Part shown: piece after piece, positions 26,221 through 35,144 of the stretch
Layout: each line of letters starts with the position of its first letter
Numbering within the stretch: position 1 is the stretch's first letter
From: Planotetraspora phitsanulokensis
GTDB taxonomy: Bacteria; Actinomycetota; Actinomycetes; Streptosporangiales; Streptosporangiaceae
Assembly: GCF_016863295.1 (NCBI RefSeq)
Contig: NZ_BOOP01000023.1
Span: 62,001 to 126,000 of the forward strand
Direction of reading: 5' to 3'
DNA length: 64,000 nt
Program-made: the position numbers and the translations under genes
Notes under the pieces: generated by a model
The model's database searches: none
What the model saw: the letters and a program-made list of their open reading frames with translations, nothing else
Told to the model about the DNA's origin: nothing

Positions 26221-26415
26221 TCAAGTGAGAGCCGGCTCGCGATCCTGCAGCCGGACCAGGGTCTCTTCACGAGTTTGCGCCGACAGCGCGTCGTTCTGTG
26301 CCTGGAGCCGGGTTAGTTCTGCCTCCAGATCCCGGATGCGCTGCTGGAGACGGCGCATTTCCGAGACCATCCGAGGGTCAGGACCGCCGACGTGGCCGAG
26401 TAGAGCCTTCGCCAT
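26221..26415 (-). CDS. Small conserved coiled-coil protein
   Basis: A 64-residue protein with a conserved N-terminus (MAKALLGHVGGPDPR) and then one continuous heptad-rich helix (EMRRLQQRIRDLEAELTRLQ). I recall similar small proteins in actinomycetes near smc, but no function is known to me. GGAGG lies ten bases before ATG 26415. A TATATT -10 candidate is seen on the minus strand at 26577-26572, giving a leader of roughly 150 bases. It has its own terminator, so it is probably transcribed apart from smc. Confidence 0.75.
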   Translation of the reverse strand: MAKALLGHVGGPDPRMVSEMRRLQQRIRDLEAELTRLQAQNDALSAQTREETLVRLQDREPALT

Positions 26416-26604
26416 AGTAAAGGGTCCTCCACGCTGAGTGACCAGACTGGTTCGCGCACTTCATTGCCGCGGGAGGGGTGCGCGTGGTTCCTCTCAAGAG
26501 TCGCACCGGCAATGGAGGCGGTCAAGCTGAACGCTCCGTACGGATCCGCCGGTGGGCACTCTCGGTAGGTAAATATACCGCATTTGGGTGGTTTGAGGGA
26601 AGCC

Positions 26605-26880
26605 CTATCGCTCTACAAACCCCGCCATACTTCCCTTGGCGTCGCTCCAGCGCTCCACCACCCCCTCCACCTGACCTGGCGTGTCGGTCCCGCGCAGCAG
26701 CTCCAGAAGCCTCTCGCACGACTCCCGGGGCCCTTCCGCCACGACCTCGACTCTGCCGTCGGCGAGATTGGCCGCCCAGCCCACCAGGCCGAGCTCCAGC
26801 GCCCTCGCGCGGGTCCACCATCGGAAGCCGACCCCCTGCACCCGGCCCCGGACCCACGCCGTCAACCTCACCACGTTCAC
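26605..26880 (-). CDS. acyP: Acylphosphatase
   Basis: A 91-residue acylphosphatase, the usual family size. The phosphate-binding loop [11 protein letters not shown] carries the catalytic Arg, and [14 protein letters not shown] the catalytic Asn region. It hydrolyses acyl phosphates such as acetyl phosphate in the cytosol. GTG 26880 was preferred because it gives the standard length and leaves 40 bp to mutM; an ATG at 26934 would overlap mutM by 14 bases. The position between mutM and smc is the conserved actinobacterial order. Confidence 0.93.
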   Translation of the reverse strand: MNVVRLTAWVRGRVQGVGFRWWTRARALELGLVGWAANLADGRVEVVAEGPRESCERLLELLRGTDTPGQVEGVVERWSDAKGSMAGFVER

Positions 26881-26920
26881 AGTAGCTGGCCGATCCCGGC
26901 TGCCCTTCGGCGGGGACCTG

Positions 26921-27838
26921 TCATGGCCTGGCATTTCGCGGCGTCGGCTGGCACTTCGGGCAGCTGTAGGACGACCTGTTCATGAACGCCTCCCGCCGCA
27001 CCGGAGTCCCGCATCGGGGACACGGCTCGTCCCGCCTGCCGTACACGGCGAGTGACCGGTCGAAGTAGCCGCTCTCGCCGTTGACGTTCACGTAGAGGCT
27101 GTCGAAGGACGTGCCGCCCTGGCCGAGCGCCTCGGACATGACCTCGCGGACGGCCGACAACAACTCCGCGATCGCCGGGCGGGAGAGCGTCTCCGTAGGA
27201 CGCGCCCAGTGCAGCCGCGCGCGCCACAACGCCTCGTCCGCGTAGATGTTGCCGACCCCGCTGATCAGCGACTGGTCGAGCAGCGCCCTCTTGATCCCGG
27301 TACGGCGCCGCCGGAGCCGGGCCGCGAACTCCGCGTCGTCGAAGGCGCTCTCGAGGGGGTCGGCGGCGATGTGCGTGATCGGCTCGGGGACTGGCCTCGG
27401 CGACCGGTGGACCATGGGGGCGACCAGGACGTGGCCGAACGTCCGCTGGTCCACGAACCGGAGGTCGGGTCCCCCGTCGGTGAAGCCGAGCCGCACGCGC
27501 AGGTGCTTCTCCAGAGGCGCGAGAGAGTCCACCACGAGCAGTTGGCCGCTCATGCCGAGATGCGCCAGCAGCGCCTCGGCGGCCACAGGCGGCTCAGTGG
27601 CCTCACCTTCCACGGCACGACCCTCATCCGCAGCCGTGCCGTCGTGCAGCGGCAGCCAGAGATACTTGCCGCGGCGCTCCGCGGACAGGATGGTCCGGCC
27701 CTTGAGCTGATCGGGAAGCTCTCCCGCGTTCCGCCGGACCGCGCGGGGATGCAGGACCTCCGCCGACGCGATGGTCCGGCCGGCGACCCAGCGGTCCAGG
27801 CCGCGCCGGACGACTTCCACCTCGGGCAGTTCGGGCAT
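26921..27838 (-). CDS. mutM: Formamidopyrimidine-DNA glycosylase
   Basis: A 305-residue base-excision repair enzyme. The N-terminus MPELPEVE supplies the catalytic Pro2 and Glu3; [17 protein letters not shown] and the C-terminal zinc finger (CPRCGTPV ... CPKC) are all present. It removes 8-oxoguanine and ring-opened purines and nicks the strand. A short acidic insert ([18 protein letters not shown]) near residue 70 is a local oddity. It lies downstream of rnc in the same direction. Confidence 0.96.
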   Translation of the reverse strand: MPELPEVEVVRRGLDRWVAGRTIASAEVLHPRAVRRNAGELPDQLKGRTILSAERRGKYLWLPLHDGTAADEGRAVEGEATEPPVAAEALLAHLGMSGQLLVVDSLAPLEKHLRVRLGFTDGGPDLRFVDQRTFGHVLVAPMVHRSPRPVPEPITHIAADPLESAFDDAEFAARLRRRRTGIKRALLDQSLISGVGNIYADEALWRARLHWARPTETLSRPAIAELLSAVREVMSEALGQGGTSFDSLYVNVNGESGYFDRSLAVYGRRDEPCPRCGTPVRREAFMNRSSYSCPKCQPTPRNARP

Positions 27839-27904
27839 CCCGCTCCTCCCCTCGTGCCGAGCCCGGATCCTTGTCGGTCCCGGGCGACGATCTTCGGCGA
27901 GCCG

Positions 27905-28654
27905 TCAGGACTGGCCGAGCCCCGCGCCCTCGCGGGCGTCCCTGAGCGCGCGGATCGCCGTCCAGGCCGCCTCCGCCGCCTGCTGCTCGGCCTCCTTCTT
28001 GCTGCGCCCGGCGCCCGTGCCGTACTGCCGGCCGCCCACGCGCACCGCCGCCACGAACGACTTGGCGTGGTCGGGCCCGCTCTCGTCGACGTGGTACTCC
28101 GGGACGCCGAGCATCTCGGCGGCGGTCAGCTCCTGCAGCGAGGTCTTCCAGTCGAGCCCGGCGCCCAGCGACGCCGACCGGGTGATCAGCGGGTCGAAGA
28201 GCAGGTGGACGACGCGGAACGCCTCATCCAGGCCCTTGTCGACGTAGACGGTGCCGATGAGGGCCTCCAGCGTGTCGGCCAGGATCGACGACTTGTCACG
28301 TCCGCCGGTGCCCTCCTCGCCGCGCCCGAGCCGGAGGTACTTGCCGAGGCCGAGGGTCCGCGCCACGTCGGCGAGCGCCCGCATGTTCACGACCGCGGCG
28401 CGCAGCTTCGCGAGCTGCCCCTCCGGCAGGTCGGGGTGGCCTCGGTAAAGGGTGTCGGTGACCACCAGGCCCAGCACCGAGTCGCCGAGGAACTCCAGGC
28501 GCTCGTTGGTGGGCAGACCGCCGTTCTCGTAGGCGTAGGAGCGGTGCGTCAGCGCACGCTCAAGGATGGGATTGCTGAGCCGTACCTCGATGACCTGGTA
28601 AAGCTCGTCTCTGGCGACCTCCACGGCCACCGGCTTTCCCGATGGTGCAGCCAC
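27905..28654 (-). CDS. rnc: Ribonuclease III
   Basis: A 249-residue double-strand-specific endoribonuclease for rRNA and mRNA processing. The RNase III signature [16 protein letters not shown] and the second catalytic acidic patch ([16 protein letters not shown]) are intact, followed by a double-stranded-RNA-binding domain ([12 protein letters not shown] to [15 protein letters not shown]). GTG 28654 has AGGAGG six bases upstream. A 16-bp perfect hairpin in the leader (28725-28773) is a plausible self-cleavage target. Confidence 0.96.
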   Translation of the reverse strand: MAAPSGKPVAVEVARDELYQVIEVRLSNPILERALTHRSYAYENGGLPTNERLEFLGDSVLGLVVTDTLYRGHPDLPEGQLAKLRAAVVNMRALADVARTLGLGKYLRLGRGEEGTGGRDKSSILADTLEALIGTVYVDKGLDEAFRVVHLLFDPLITRSASLGAGLDWKTSLQELTAAEMLGVPEYHVDESGPDHAKSFVAAVRVGGRQYGTGAGRSKKEAEQQAAEAAWTAIRALRDAREGAGLGQS

Positions 28655-28724
28655 TTGTGTCCTCCTGACTCATGCATGGCAGAGCCGAGCACGGAGGCAA
28701 GTGGATCGATGTGAGGCCCGAGGG

Positions 28725-28773
28725 CGTGGTGGACGCCGGGCCACCGAAGTCGGGGGCCCCGGCGTCCACCACG
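28725..28773 (-). promoter_or_regulatory. Long hairpin in the rnc leader
   Basis: CGTGGTGGACGCCGGG (28725-28740) pairs perfectly over 16 bp with 28758-28773; the 17-base loop can add a few more pairs. It lies 71 bases before the rnc start on the transcribed strand. RNase III genes in other bacteria control themselves by cleaving their own leader, so this may be a self-processing site; a terminator between rpmF and rnc is the alternative. Confidence 0.6.
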
Positions 28774-28838
28774 GCCGCGGGCACGTTAATGCCGGTTTTT
28801 CGCTCCAACCGCCACCGCACGCGCCTCTAAGCAAGGTA

Positions 28839-28873
28839 ACGCCGGCCGGGTCGTTTGACGATCCGGCCGGCGT
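28839..28873 (-). terminator. Terminator after rpmF
   Basis: ACGCCGGCCGGGTCG (28839-28853) pairs with 28859-28873 over 15 bp with one G-T pair, around a five-base loop TTTGA. It begins 21 bases beyond the rpmF stop on the minus strand. Confidence 0.8.
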
Positions 28874-28894
28874 CCCGATCCGCTCAGCGCGCGA

Positions 28895-29074
28895 TCAGGC
28901 CGACGGCTCGATGACCTGACGGCGGTTGTAGGTGCCACATGTGGGGCACGCCACGTGCGGGCGCTTCGGCGAGCGGCACTGGGGGCAGCTCACGAGTGAC
29001 ACCGCAGCGGCCTTCCACTGGGCCCTGCGGGCGCGGGTGTTGCTCCGCGACATCTTCCGCTTGGGGACGGCCAC
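28895..29074 (-). CDS. rpmF: 50S ribosomal protein bL32, zinc-binding form
   Basis: A 59-residue ribosomal protein. The N-terminus [20 protein letters not shown] is diagnostic and a CPQC ... CPTC zinc ribbon marks the cysteine-containing form. GTG 29074 has AGGAGGG five bases upstream and starts one base after the stop of the DUF177 gene, so the two are surely co-transcribed, as in most bacteria. Confidence 0.96.
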   Translation of the reverse strand: MAVPKRKMSRSNTRARRAQWKAAAVSLVSCPQCRSPKRPHVACPTCGTYNRRQVIEPSA

Positions 29075-29075
29075 G

Positions 29076-29648
29076 TCAACCCTCCTGATCGTCTTCGTTG
29101 TCCACAACCAAACCCTGCAGCGACGCCCAGCGTGGATCGAGCTTCTCGTGACCGTGGTCAGGGCCGGCCTCCGCCAGCTTGACCCCGCATACCGTGCACA
29201 GTCCGGCGCAGTCATCGCTGCAGACCGGGCTCAGCGGCAGTGCGAGCACCACCGCGTCACGGAATACCGGCTCGAGATCGAGCAACTCACCATCGAGGAA
29301 GAGGTCGTCCTCTCCCCCCGCGCTTCCAAGAAGCGCGTCGTCCGCCGAGTAATAGAAGAGCTCCTGGAAGTCGACCTCGATCTCCGAGGTCAACGGGTCC
29401 AGGCAGCGCGAGCATTCTCCGTGGAGCGGAGCCCGCGCCGTGCCCGTGACGAGCACGCCCTCCATCACCGCCTCGAGCCGGATGTCCAGCTCGACGTCGG
29501 CGTCCTTGGGGACGCCGATCATTCCGACCGCGAGATCCACCGGCGCCGGGAGAACGGGAGTCATCTTGCGCATCGACCCCGGTCGTCGTCCCAGATCATG
29601 AGTGGAGATCACCCAAGGGGCTCGGGGGTCGAGGCTGCGCTGAGTCAT
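29076..29648 (-). CDS. DUF177 (YceD) family protein
   Basis: A 190-residue YceD-like protein. The conserved segment [18 protein letters not shown] and the cysteine motifs ([17 protein letters not shown]) identify it. The family is involved in 23S rRNA accumulation and is almost always encoded just upstream of rpmF, as here. ATG 29648 ([14 protein letters not shown]) was chosen over an upstream start that would add a cysteine-rich, poorly conserved extension. Confidence 0.92.
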   Translation of the reverse strand: MTQRSLDPRAPWVISTHDLGRRPGSMRKMTPVLPAPVDLAVGMIGVPKDADVELDIRLEAVMEGVLVTGTARAPLHGECSRCLDPLTSEIEVDFQELFYYSADDALLGSAGGEDDLFLDGELLDLEPVFRDAVVLALPLSPVCSDDCAGLCTVCGVKLAEAGPDHGHEKLDPRWASLQGLVVDNEDDQEG

Positions 29649-29719
29649 CCTGCTCTCGTTTAGGCATGGCGAACAACCGCCGTCGTGCAAGGCTGAAAGG
29701 AAAGAATACCAGCCCGCTG

Positions 29720-30196
29720 TCAGCCTCTGAGCCGCTCCACGAGCAGCTCCTTCACCAGGTCGGGAACCAGCCCGGAGACGTCGCCGCCGTAGCGGGCGAT
29801 CTCCTTCAGCCTGCTCGACGACAGGAACGAGTACTCCGGGTTGGTCGACATGAACAGCGTCTCCACACCCGACATGCGGTAGTTCAGCTGGGCCATCTGC
29901 AACTCGTAGTCGAAGTCGCTGATCGCCCGCAGTCCCTTGACGATCGCCGGGATGCCCTGCTGCTTGCAGAAGTCGACCAGAAGTCCGTGGAACTTCTCCA
30001 CACGGACGTTGCCGTACTCCTTGGTCACCGCCGTGAGCATCTCGATGCGCTCGTCGACGGTGAACAGGCTCTTCTTCTCGACGTTGATCAGCACGGCGAC
30101 GACGACCTCGTCATAGAGCCGTGACGTCCGGCCGATGATGTCCAGATGTCCGTTGGTCACGGGGTCGAACGACCCCGGACAGACGACGCGACGCAA
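29720..30196 (-). CDS. coaD: Phosphopantetheine adenylyltransferase
   Basis: A 158-residue enzyme of coenzyme A synthesis that joins 4'-phosphopantetheine to AMP from ATP. The nucleotidyltransferase motif GSFDPVTNGHLD and the C-terminal FLSSSRLKEIARYGGDV are standard, and the length is typical. The start is the rare TTG 30196: no ATG or GTG lies in frame near the conserved RRVVCPGSFDP, and a GGGGGTG stands about seven bases upstream. It follows rsmD closely (17 bp), a conserved pair. Confidence 0.95.
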   Translation of the reverse strand: MRRVVCPGSFDPVTNGHLDIIGRTSRLYDEVVVAVLINVEKKSLFTVDERIEMLTAVTKEYGNVRVEKFHGLLVDFCKQQGIPAIVKGLRAISDFDYELQMAQLNYRMSGVETLFMSTNPEYSFLSSSRLKEIARYGGDVSGLVPDLVKELLVERLRG

Positions 30197-30213
30197 AGGC
30201 GCACCCCCACGGT

Positions 30214-30783
30214 TTACGGGTTCCCGGCGGCGCGACCGTACCAAACGGACGCTTCGCCGTACCGACGGACCCTGTCTTCTTCGAACCCACGCGGCCACAC
30301 CAGGTCCTTCCCCCTGGATTCCCGCTCCACCGCCACAAGTGCGTCCCCGGCCAGCCAGCCGTTGTCCCTGAGCGCCTCGAGCAGCCTGGTGACCGCCTCG
30401 TCCGTCACGGCGTAGGGCGGATCGGCGAAGACGAAGTCGTACGGCTCCTCGCAGGGGCGGCCCACCACCCGCTCGGCCTTCTCCGGCGCGAGCACGGCGC
30501 CCGGCAGGCCGAGGGAGGCGATGTTCCCCCTGATCGTCCGTACGGCTCTCGCGTCCGACTCGACGAGCAGCGCGTGCACGGCGCCCCGGCTGAGCGCCTC
30601 GAGACCGACGGCCCCCGACCCCGCGTAGAGGTCGAGCACCCGCAGCCCCTCGAGCGAGCCGAACATCGATCCCACCGTGGAGAACAGGCCTTCCCTGGCC
30701 CGGTCACTGGTGGGCCTGGTCGCGCCACCTGGGGGAACGGCGAGCCGGCGGCCTCCGGCGGTCCCTGCGATCACCCGCGTCAT
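30214..30783 (-). CDS. rsmD: 16S rRNA (guanine(966)-N(2))-methyltransferase RsmD
   Basis: A 189-residue SAM-dependent methyltransferase. TRVIAGTAGGRRLAVPPG at the N-terminus, VLDLYAGSGAVGLEALSRGA (SAM binding) and the catalytic FADPPYA motif are all present. It modifies G966 of 16S rRNA in the 30S head. ATG 30783 is the family start. The gene is 17 bp upstream of coaD and probably forms one unit with it. Confidence 0.95.
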   Translation of the reverse strand: MTRVIAGTAGGRRLAVPPGGATRPTSDRAREGLFSTVGSMFGSLEGLRVLDLYAGSGAVGLEALSRGAVHALLVESDARAVRTIRGNIASLGLPGAVLAPEKAERVVGRPCEEPYDFVFADPPYAVTDEAVTRLLEALRDNGWLAGDALVAVERESRGKDLVWPRGFEEDRVRRYGEASVWYGRAAGNP

Positions 30784-31164
30784 CCGTTCATTGTCCCGTC
30801 CGGCCCGGCCGTCCCGCTCCGCGGCCCGGATCCCGCGGAGATCGTCTTTGGTCAAGAGTGGGCAAGAGGGAGCGAGGAATGAGTAAGAGCGGTATCGCGA
30901 GGCCTGCGGCATCCGCATGATGAGTTCTGCGGCCTTCAGGTGACCCAGGGGAAGGCCGGCCGACGTGATCGTGAGCCCTTCCGCACGTCGGCGCCCTCGG
31001 CACCTGACCCGAGGGTGGGCCCAGCCGGGGACGGCATTCGGGGGGAGGCCGTCCCATGGCTGGGCCCTGGGTCATTTAAGCGCTCGCGCTGTCGGCGCGT
31101 CAGCGTCTGGCAGCTATTTGCGGCCTTTCCGAGATCTTCCGCCTTTGAGCGGGTCTTGCAGGGT
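30784..31164. other. Intergenic region between recG and rsmD
   Basis: No coding gene is supported in these 381 bp. The centre (30937-31074) is strongly structured and is listed as a repeat. The left part contains AGGGAGCGAGGAATGAG (about 30867-30883), similar in composition to a stretch between smc and ftsY. The right part (31075-31164) shows nothing clear. Confidence 0.4.
30941..31074. repeat. 134-bp element with 10-bp perfect terminal inverted repeats
   Basis: TGACCCAGGG (30941-30950) is inverted as CCCTGGGTCA (31065-31074). Inside are two hairpins: CCGACGTG (30960-30967) with CACGTCGG (30984-30991), nested in CAGGTG/CACCTG (30937-30942, 31001-31006); and GGGCCCAGCC plus GGGACGGC (31017-31035) with GCCGTCCC and GGCTGGGCCC (31048-31067). 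A third TGACCC copy is at 31005-31010. It could be a small non-autonomous mobile element or a structured RNA or terminator pair. Confidence 0.5.
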
Positions 31165-33336
31165 TCATGCCTTTTCCAGGTATTCCGCCTTCTCATCGGC
31201 CACCATCGCGTCGAGCTCCGACCGCAGGGCCGGATGGGAGTCCAGTTCGGGATCGCCCACCAGCACGGTCGTCGCCTCCGCCCGGGCGGCCTCGATCACG
31301 TCCTCATCCCTGAGCAGCTGCAACATCTTCAGCGACGACTTGCGGCCGGACTGTGCGGCGCCGAGGACGTCGCCCTCACGGCGCTGCTCCAGGTCCACCC
31401 GCGACAGCTCGAACCCGTCCAGCGTGCCCGCCACCGCGTCCAGCCGGGCCCGCGCTGGGGTTCCCTCCGGAGCCTCGCTCACCAGCAGGCACAGCCCCGG
31501 CAGGCCGCCCCGGCCGACGCGGCCGCGCAGCTGGTGGAGCTGCGATACGCCGAAACGGTCGGCGTCCATGATGATCATCACGGACGAGTTCGGCACGTCG
31601 ACGCCCACCTCGATGACCGTGGTCGCCACCAGGACGTCGACCTCCCCGCGGCTGAACGCCGTCATCACCGCGTCCTTCTCCTCGGGTGGCAGCTTGCCGT
31701 GCAGCACCTTGATCCGCAGGCCCTGGAGAGGGCCGGCGGTGAGCGCCTCGGCGACGTCCAGGACCGCCAGCGGGGGCCTGCGCTCCTCCTCGGAGCCGGG
31801 CTTGTCGAGATCCCCCTCGTCGCCCTCCTGGTCGCCGATGCGGGGGCAGACGACGTAGGCCTGCCGGCCGAGGCCGACCTCCTCGCGTACCCGCTCCCAC
31901 GTGCGGTCGAGGAAGCGCGGCTTCTCGGCCGCGGGCACCACGTGCGTCGAGATCGGCGCCCGGCCGGAGGGCAGCTGGGTGAGCGTGGAGACCTCCAGGT
32001 CGCCGAAGACGGTCATCGCGACCGTCCGGGGAATGGGCGTCGCGGTCATCACCAGGACGTGCGGCCTGCCCCCGCCGCCCTTCTCGCGCAGGGCGTCGCG
32101 CTGCTCCACGCCGAACCGGTGCTGCTCGTCGACCACGACCAGGCCGAGATCGGCGAACTGGACATGCTCCTGGAGCAGCGCGTGGGTGCCGACCACGATG
32201 CCGGCGTTGCCCGAGGCGGCGTCCAGCAGGGCGCTCCTGCGTCCCCCCGCGCCCATCGAGCCGGTGAGCAGGGCGACCATCGTGCCGCCGAACATGCCGC
32301 CGGTGGCGAGGTCGCCGAGCATCTTCACGATCGACCTGTGGTGCTGCTGGGCGAGCACCTCCGTGGGGGCGAGCAGCACGGCCTGACCGCCGGAGTCGAC
32401 GACCTGCAGCATGGCCCGCAGCGCCACCACGGTCTTGCCCGCGCCCACCTCGCCCTGGAGGAGCCGGTGCATGGGGTGTTCCAGCGAGAGGTCCGCGGCG
32501 ATCTCTTCGCCGACCGCCAGCTGCCCCTCGGTCAGCTGGAACGGCAGCCGCCCCTCGAACGCCCGCAGGAGCCCGTCGTCGGCACCCGGCCGCGGCCTGG
32601 CCGGCCAGGCGGACGCGGCGAGCCTGCGCCGCACCAGCACCGCCTGCAGGACGAACGCCTCGTCGAACTTCAGGCGGCGCCGCGCCTTGGAGACCTCCCC
32701 CATGTCACGCGGGCGGTGGATCTGCCGCAGCGCGGCCTCCAGTGGGGACAGCCCGTGCCGTTCGCGGACCTCGGCGGGCAGCGGGTCCTCCAGGCTCAGC
32801 ACGTCGATCACGGTGCGGACGGCCCGGCGGATCTTCCAGGTGGCCAGGCCCTGCGCGGAGGGATAGATCGGCACAGGCGCGGTCGCGAACTCCTCCGCGG
32901 TCTCCGGCGTCTCGTCGAACGACTCGTAGTCGGGATGCGTGAGCGACACCCGCCGCGTCTTCCCGCTCGCGAAGATGTTGACCTTGCCGGAGAACATGGC
33001 CTCGGTGCCCGGCGTCAGCCGCTGCTCCGCGACGTACGCCCCCTTGCCGAAGAACGCCAGATGCAGCTTGTCCCTGCCGTCGGTGACCTGGACGTCGAGC
33101 CAGGTGCCCTGCCGGTTCTTCATCGGGCGGCGCATCGCGGCCGACACCTTGCCGACGACGGTCGCGTGCTCGTCGTGCTCGAGCGACGCGATCGGGGTCA
33201 GCTCGCCGCGCTGCGCATACCGCCTCGGGTAGTGCCGCAGCAGCTCACCGACCGTGGCGATGCCCAGCGCGCTCTCCAGTGGAGCGGCCGTCTTGTCGCC
33301 GAGGGCCTTCTTCAGCGGCTCGTCGAACCTTGTCAC
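31165..33336 (-). CDS. recG: ATP-dependent DNA helicase RecG
   Basis: A 723-residue branch-migrating helicase that processes stalled forks and Holliday junctions. An OB-type wedge domain (ATVVGKVSAAMRRPMKNRQGTWL) precedes the helicase core: LQGEVGAGKTVVALRAM (motif I), VVDEQHRFGV (motif II), VMTATPIPRT (motif III), the RecG-specific QLHQLRGRVGRG. GTG 33336 is used. An acidic insert (QEGDEGDLDKPGSEEERRPP) near residue 505 is longer than usual. It is divergently placed from nothing and follows the DAK2 gene, as in other actinobacteria. Confidence 0.96.
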   Translation of the reverse strand: MTRFDEPLKKALGDKTAAPLESALGIATVGELLRHYPRRYAQRGELTPIASLEHDEHATVVGKVSAAMRRPMKNRQGTWLDVQVTDGRDKLHLAFFGKGAYVAEQRLTPGTEAMFSGKVNIFASGKTRRVSLTHPDYESFDETPETAEEFATAPVPIYPSAQGLATWKIRRAVRTVIDVLSLEDPLPAEVRERHGLSPLEAALRQIHRPRDMGEVSKARRRLKFDEAFVLQAVLVRRRLAASAWPARPRPGADDGLLRAFEGRLPFQLTEGQLAVGEEIAADLSLEHPMHRLLQGEVGAGKTVVALRAMLQVVDSGGQAVLLAPTEVLAQQHHRSIVKMLGDLATGGMFGGTMVALLTGSMGAGGRRSALLDAASGNAGIVVGTHALLQEHVQFADLGLVVVDEQHRFGVEQRDALREKGGGGRPHVLVMTATPIPRTVAMTVFGDLEVSTLTQLPSGRAPISTHVVPAAEKPRFLDRTWERVREEVGLGRQAYVVCPRIGDQEGDEGDLDKPGSEEERRPPLAVLDVAEALTAGPLQGLRIKVLHGKLPPEEKDAVMTAFSRGEVDVLVATTVIEVGVDVPNSSVMIIMDADRFGVSQLHQLRGRVGRGGLPGLCLLVSEAPEGTPARARLDAVAGTLDGFELSRVDLEQRREGDVLGAAQSGRKSSLKMLQLLRDEDVIEAARAEATTVLVGDPELDSHPALRSELDAMVADEKAEYLEKA

Positions 33337-33373
33337 GGCACCAGTTTCTACCCCCGACCACCGACAATGCGGC

Positions 33374-34933
33374 TCACTCGACGCCGATGAGTAGCGGATA
33401 ACCGCCCTGACCTCCCGCGAGGACGGTCACCTCGACGTCCGGCCGGGCGCGTTCCAGATGGTCCTGGACGGCCCGCAGGACGTCGTCGGGGGCGTCCTCG
33501 CCCGTCACGAGCGTCACGAGCTCACTGCCTCCCGACAGCAGGCGACGGGCCACCTCGACGGCCGTGCTCGCGAGGGCGGCGCCGATGAGGGCGGCTTCAC
33601 CGTCGACGACCCCGAGCACGTCCCCGGGGCCGCAGAGCCCCGCGCTGGTCATCACCTCGCGGTCGGCGACCCACACGTGACCGTGACGGGTGTGGCCCGC
33701 CGCGTCGGTCATCGCGACGACGTCGTCGTCGAAGCGCCGGAGGGGGTCGTGCACGGCCAGGGCCGCGAGCCCCTGGACCGACGCCTTCGTGGGCAGCACG
33801 CTGACCGTGACGCCCTCCTCGCGCGCCACCTCCGCGGCGGCGGCCGCGACGGCCTGCACGCCGCCGTCGTTGGGCAGGACCACGACCTCGGTCCCGGCCT
33901 CCCTGATCGCCTGCAGCACGGCCGCCAGGGGCGGCGTCGAGCCGGGGTCGCGCCGCACGACGACGGCCCCCGCCTGGCGGAACAGCGCGGTCAGGCCGTC
34001 GCCCGCCGCGACCGCCACCACGCCCCGCCCGTGGCTCGGCTCGTGCGTGCGGGCGCCGAGGTAGGTGACGCGGATGCGGTGCGGTCGCCCCACGCCCAGC
34101 GCGGCCTCGATCGCGACGCCCGCGTCGTCCACATGGACGTGGACGTTCCACAGGCCGTCTCCCCCGACGATCACCAGAGAGTCGCCCAGTGCGTCGAGCA
34201 CGCCTGTGAGCCGGTCGACGTCGGCCTGTTCGGCGTCGAGGAGGTACATGACCTCGTAGCCCGCCCCCGTGTCCGCCACGGCGGTGATCTTCTCGGTCGG
34301 CGCCGGCACCTCGTGCCTGTCGCTGTAGGCCTCGGAGACCACCTCGGTCAGGCTCTCCAGGATGATCGCCAGCCCGGCGGCTCCCGCGTCCACCACGCCG
34401 TTGCGCGCCAGCACCTCCAGCTGCCCGGTGGTCCTGCGCAGGGCCCTGCGCGCCTCCTCCGCCGCCCGCCTCGCCACCTCGGCGAGGTCGTCGGGGGCGT
34501 CCCGTACGGCTCCCGCCACCGCGGACAGGACGCTGAGCAGCGTGCCCTCGACGGGGCGGACGACTGCGGCCCTCGCCAGCTCCGCCGCCTTGACCAGGCC
34601 GTCGCGGAGATCGGCTCCGCGGCCCTCGGCCTGCCTGAGCACCTCGGCCAGGCCCCTGATGGCCTGGCTGACGATCACGCCGGAGTTGCCCCTGGCCCCG
34701 AGCAGAGCGCCGCGGGCGAGCGTCTGCCAGGTGCTGTCGCTGCCCGCGTCGCCAGGCAGGCCGTCCAGCGCCTCGGCGGCCGAGAGCAGCGTGAGATGCA
34801 GGTTCGTTCCGGTGTCGCCGTCCGGCACGGGGAACACGTTGAGGGCGTCGATCTCCGCCCTGGCCTTGCCGAGTGCGTCCGCGCAGTGCCGGAACCAGCG
34901 CCGCACGGCAGGGGGGTCGAGCACGTCCAGCAT
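33374..34933 (-). CDS. DAK2 domain protein, YloV/FakA-like
   Basis: A 519-residue protein. The N-terminal DAK2 kinase domain shows the nucleotide- and metal-binding FPVPDGDTGTNLHLTL and GARGNSGVIVSQ; the middle and C-terminal parts match the DegV-like and FakA-C regions (VLPNDGGVQAVAAAAAEV). In Firmicutes FakA phosphorylates fatty acids bound to FakB; no FakB gene is near, so that role is inference. ATG 34933 is preceded by GGAAGGA at seven bases. It lies just upstream of recG and divergent from rpmB, the conserved arrangement. Confidence 0.92.
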   Translation of the reverse strand: MLDVLDPPAVRRWFRHCADALGKARAEIDALNVFPVPDGDTGTNLHLTLLSAAEALDGLPGDAGSDSTWQTLARGALLGARGNSGVIVSQAIRGLAEVLRQAEGRGADLRDGLVKAAELARAAVVRPVEGTLLSVLSAVAGAVRDAPDDLAEVARRAAEEARRALRRTTGQLEVLARNGVVDAGAAGLAIILESLTEVVSEAYSDRHEVPAPTEKITAVADTGAGYEVMYLLDAEQADVDRLTGVLDALGDSLVIVGGDGLWNVHVHVDDAGVAIEAALGVGRPHRIRVTYLGARTHEPSHGRGVVAVAAGDGLTALFRQAGAVVVRRDPGSTPPLAAVLQAIREAGTEVVVLPNDGGVQAVAAAAAEVAREEGVTVSVLPTKASVQGLAALAVHDPLRRFDDDVVAMTDAAGHTRHGHVWVADREVMTSAGLCGPGDVLGVVDGEAALIGAALASTAVEVARRLLSGGSELVTLVTGEDAPDDVLRAVQDHLERARPDVEVTVLAGGQGGYPLLIGVE

Positions 34934-35144
34934 CCCGCTGTCCTTCCTTCCAGGCGCGCTCCTCCCCCAATGCGCTACCGTTGGCGGATACGAGATTATC
35001 CCCGTTCGCCGGGATCTCCGTTTGGTGTGCAGCGGCTGACATCGGATATCCTCGTCTGGCCAGCCGGTTGTCCCGGCATTGCTCGGATGGGCCGCTCTCG
35101 ACGCGGACCGGGCCGATCGACTGATTTTGAAGGAGCGATTCACC

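Noticed and set aside
29666-30124. Plus-strand frame opposite coaD starting MANNRRRARLKGK
   Set aside because: The start looks protein-like, but the frame runs antisense to the conserved coaD motifs and turns into low-information Leu/Asp/Val repeats.
30784-31164. A pseudogene or small gene between recG and rsmD
   Set aside because: The only frames there have no homology-like pattern, and the region is dominated by inverted repeats.
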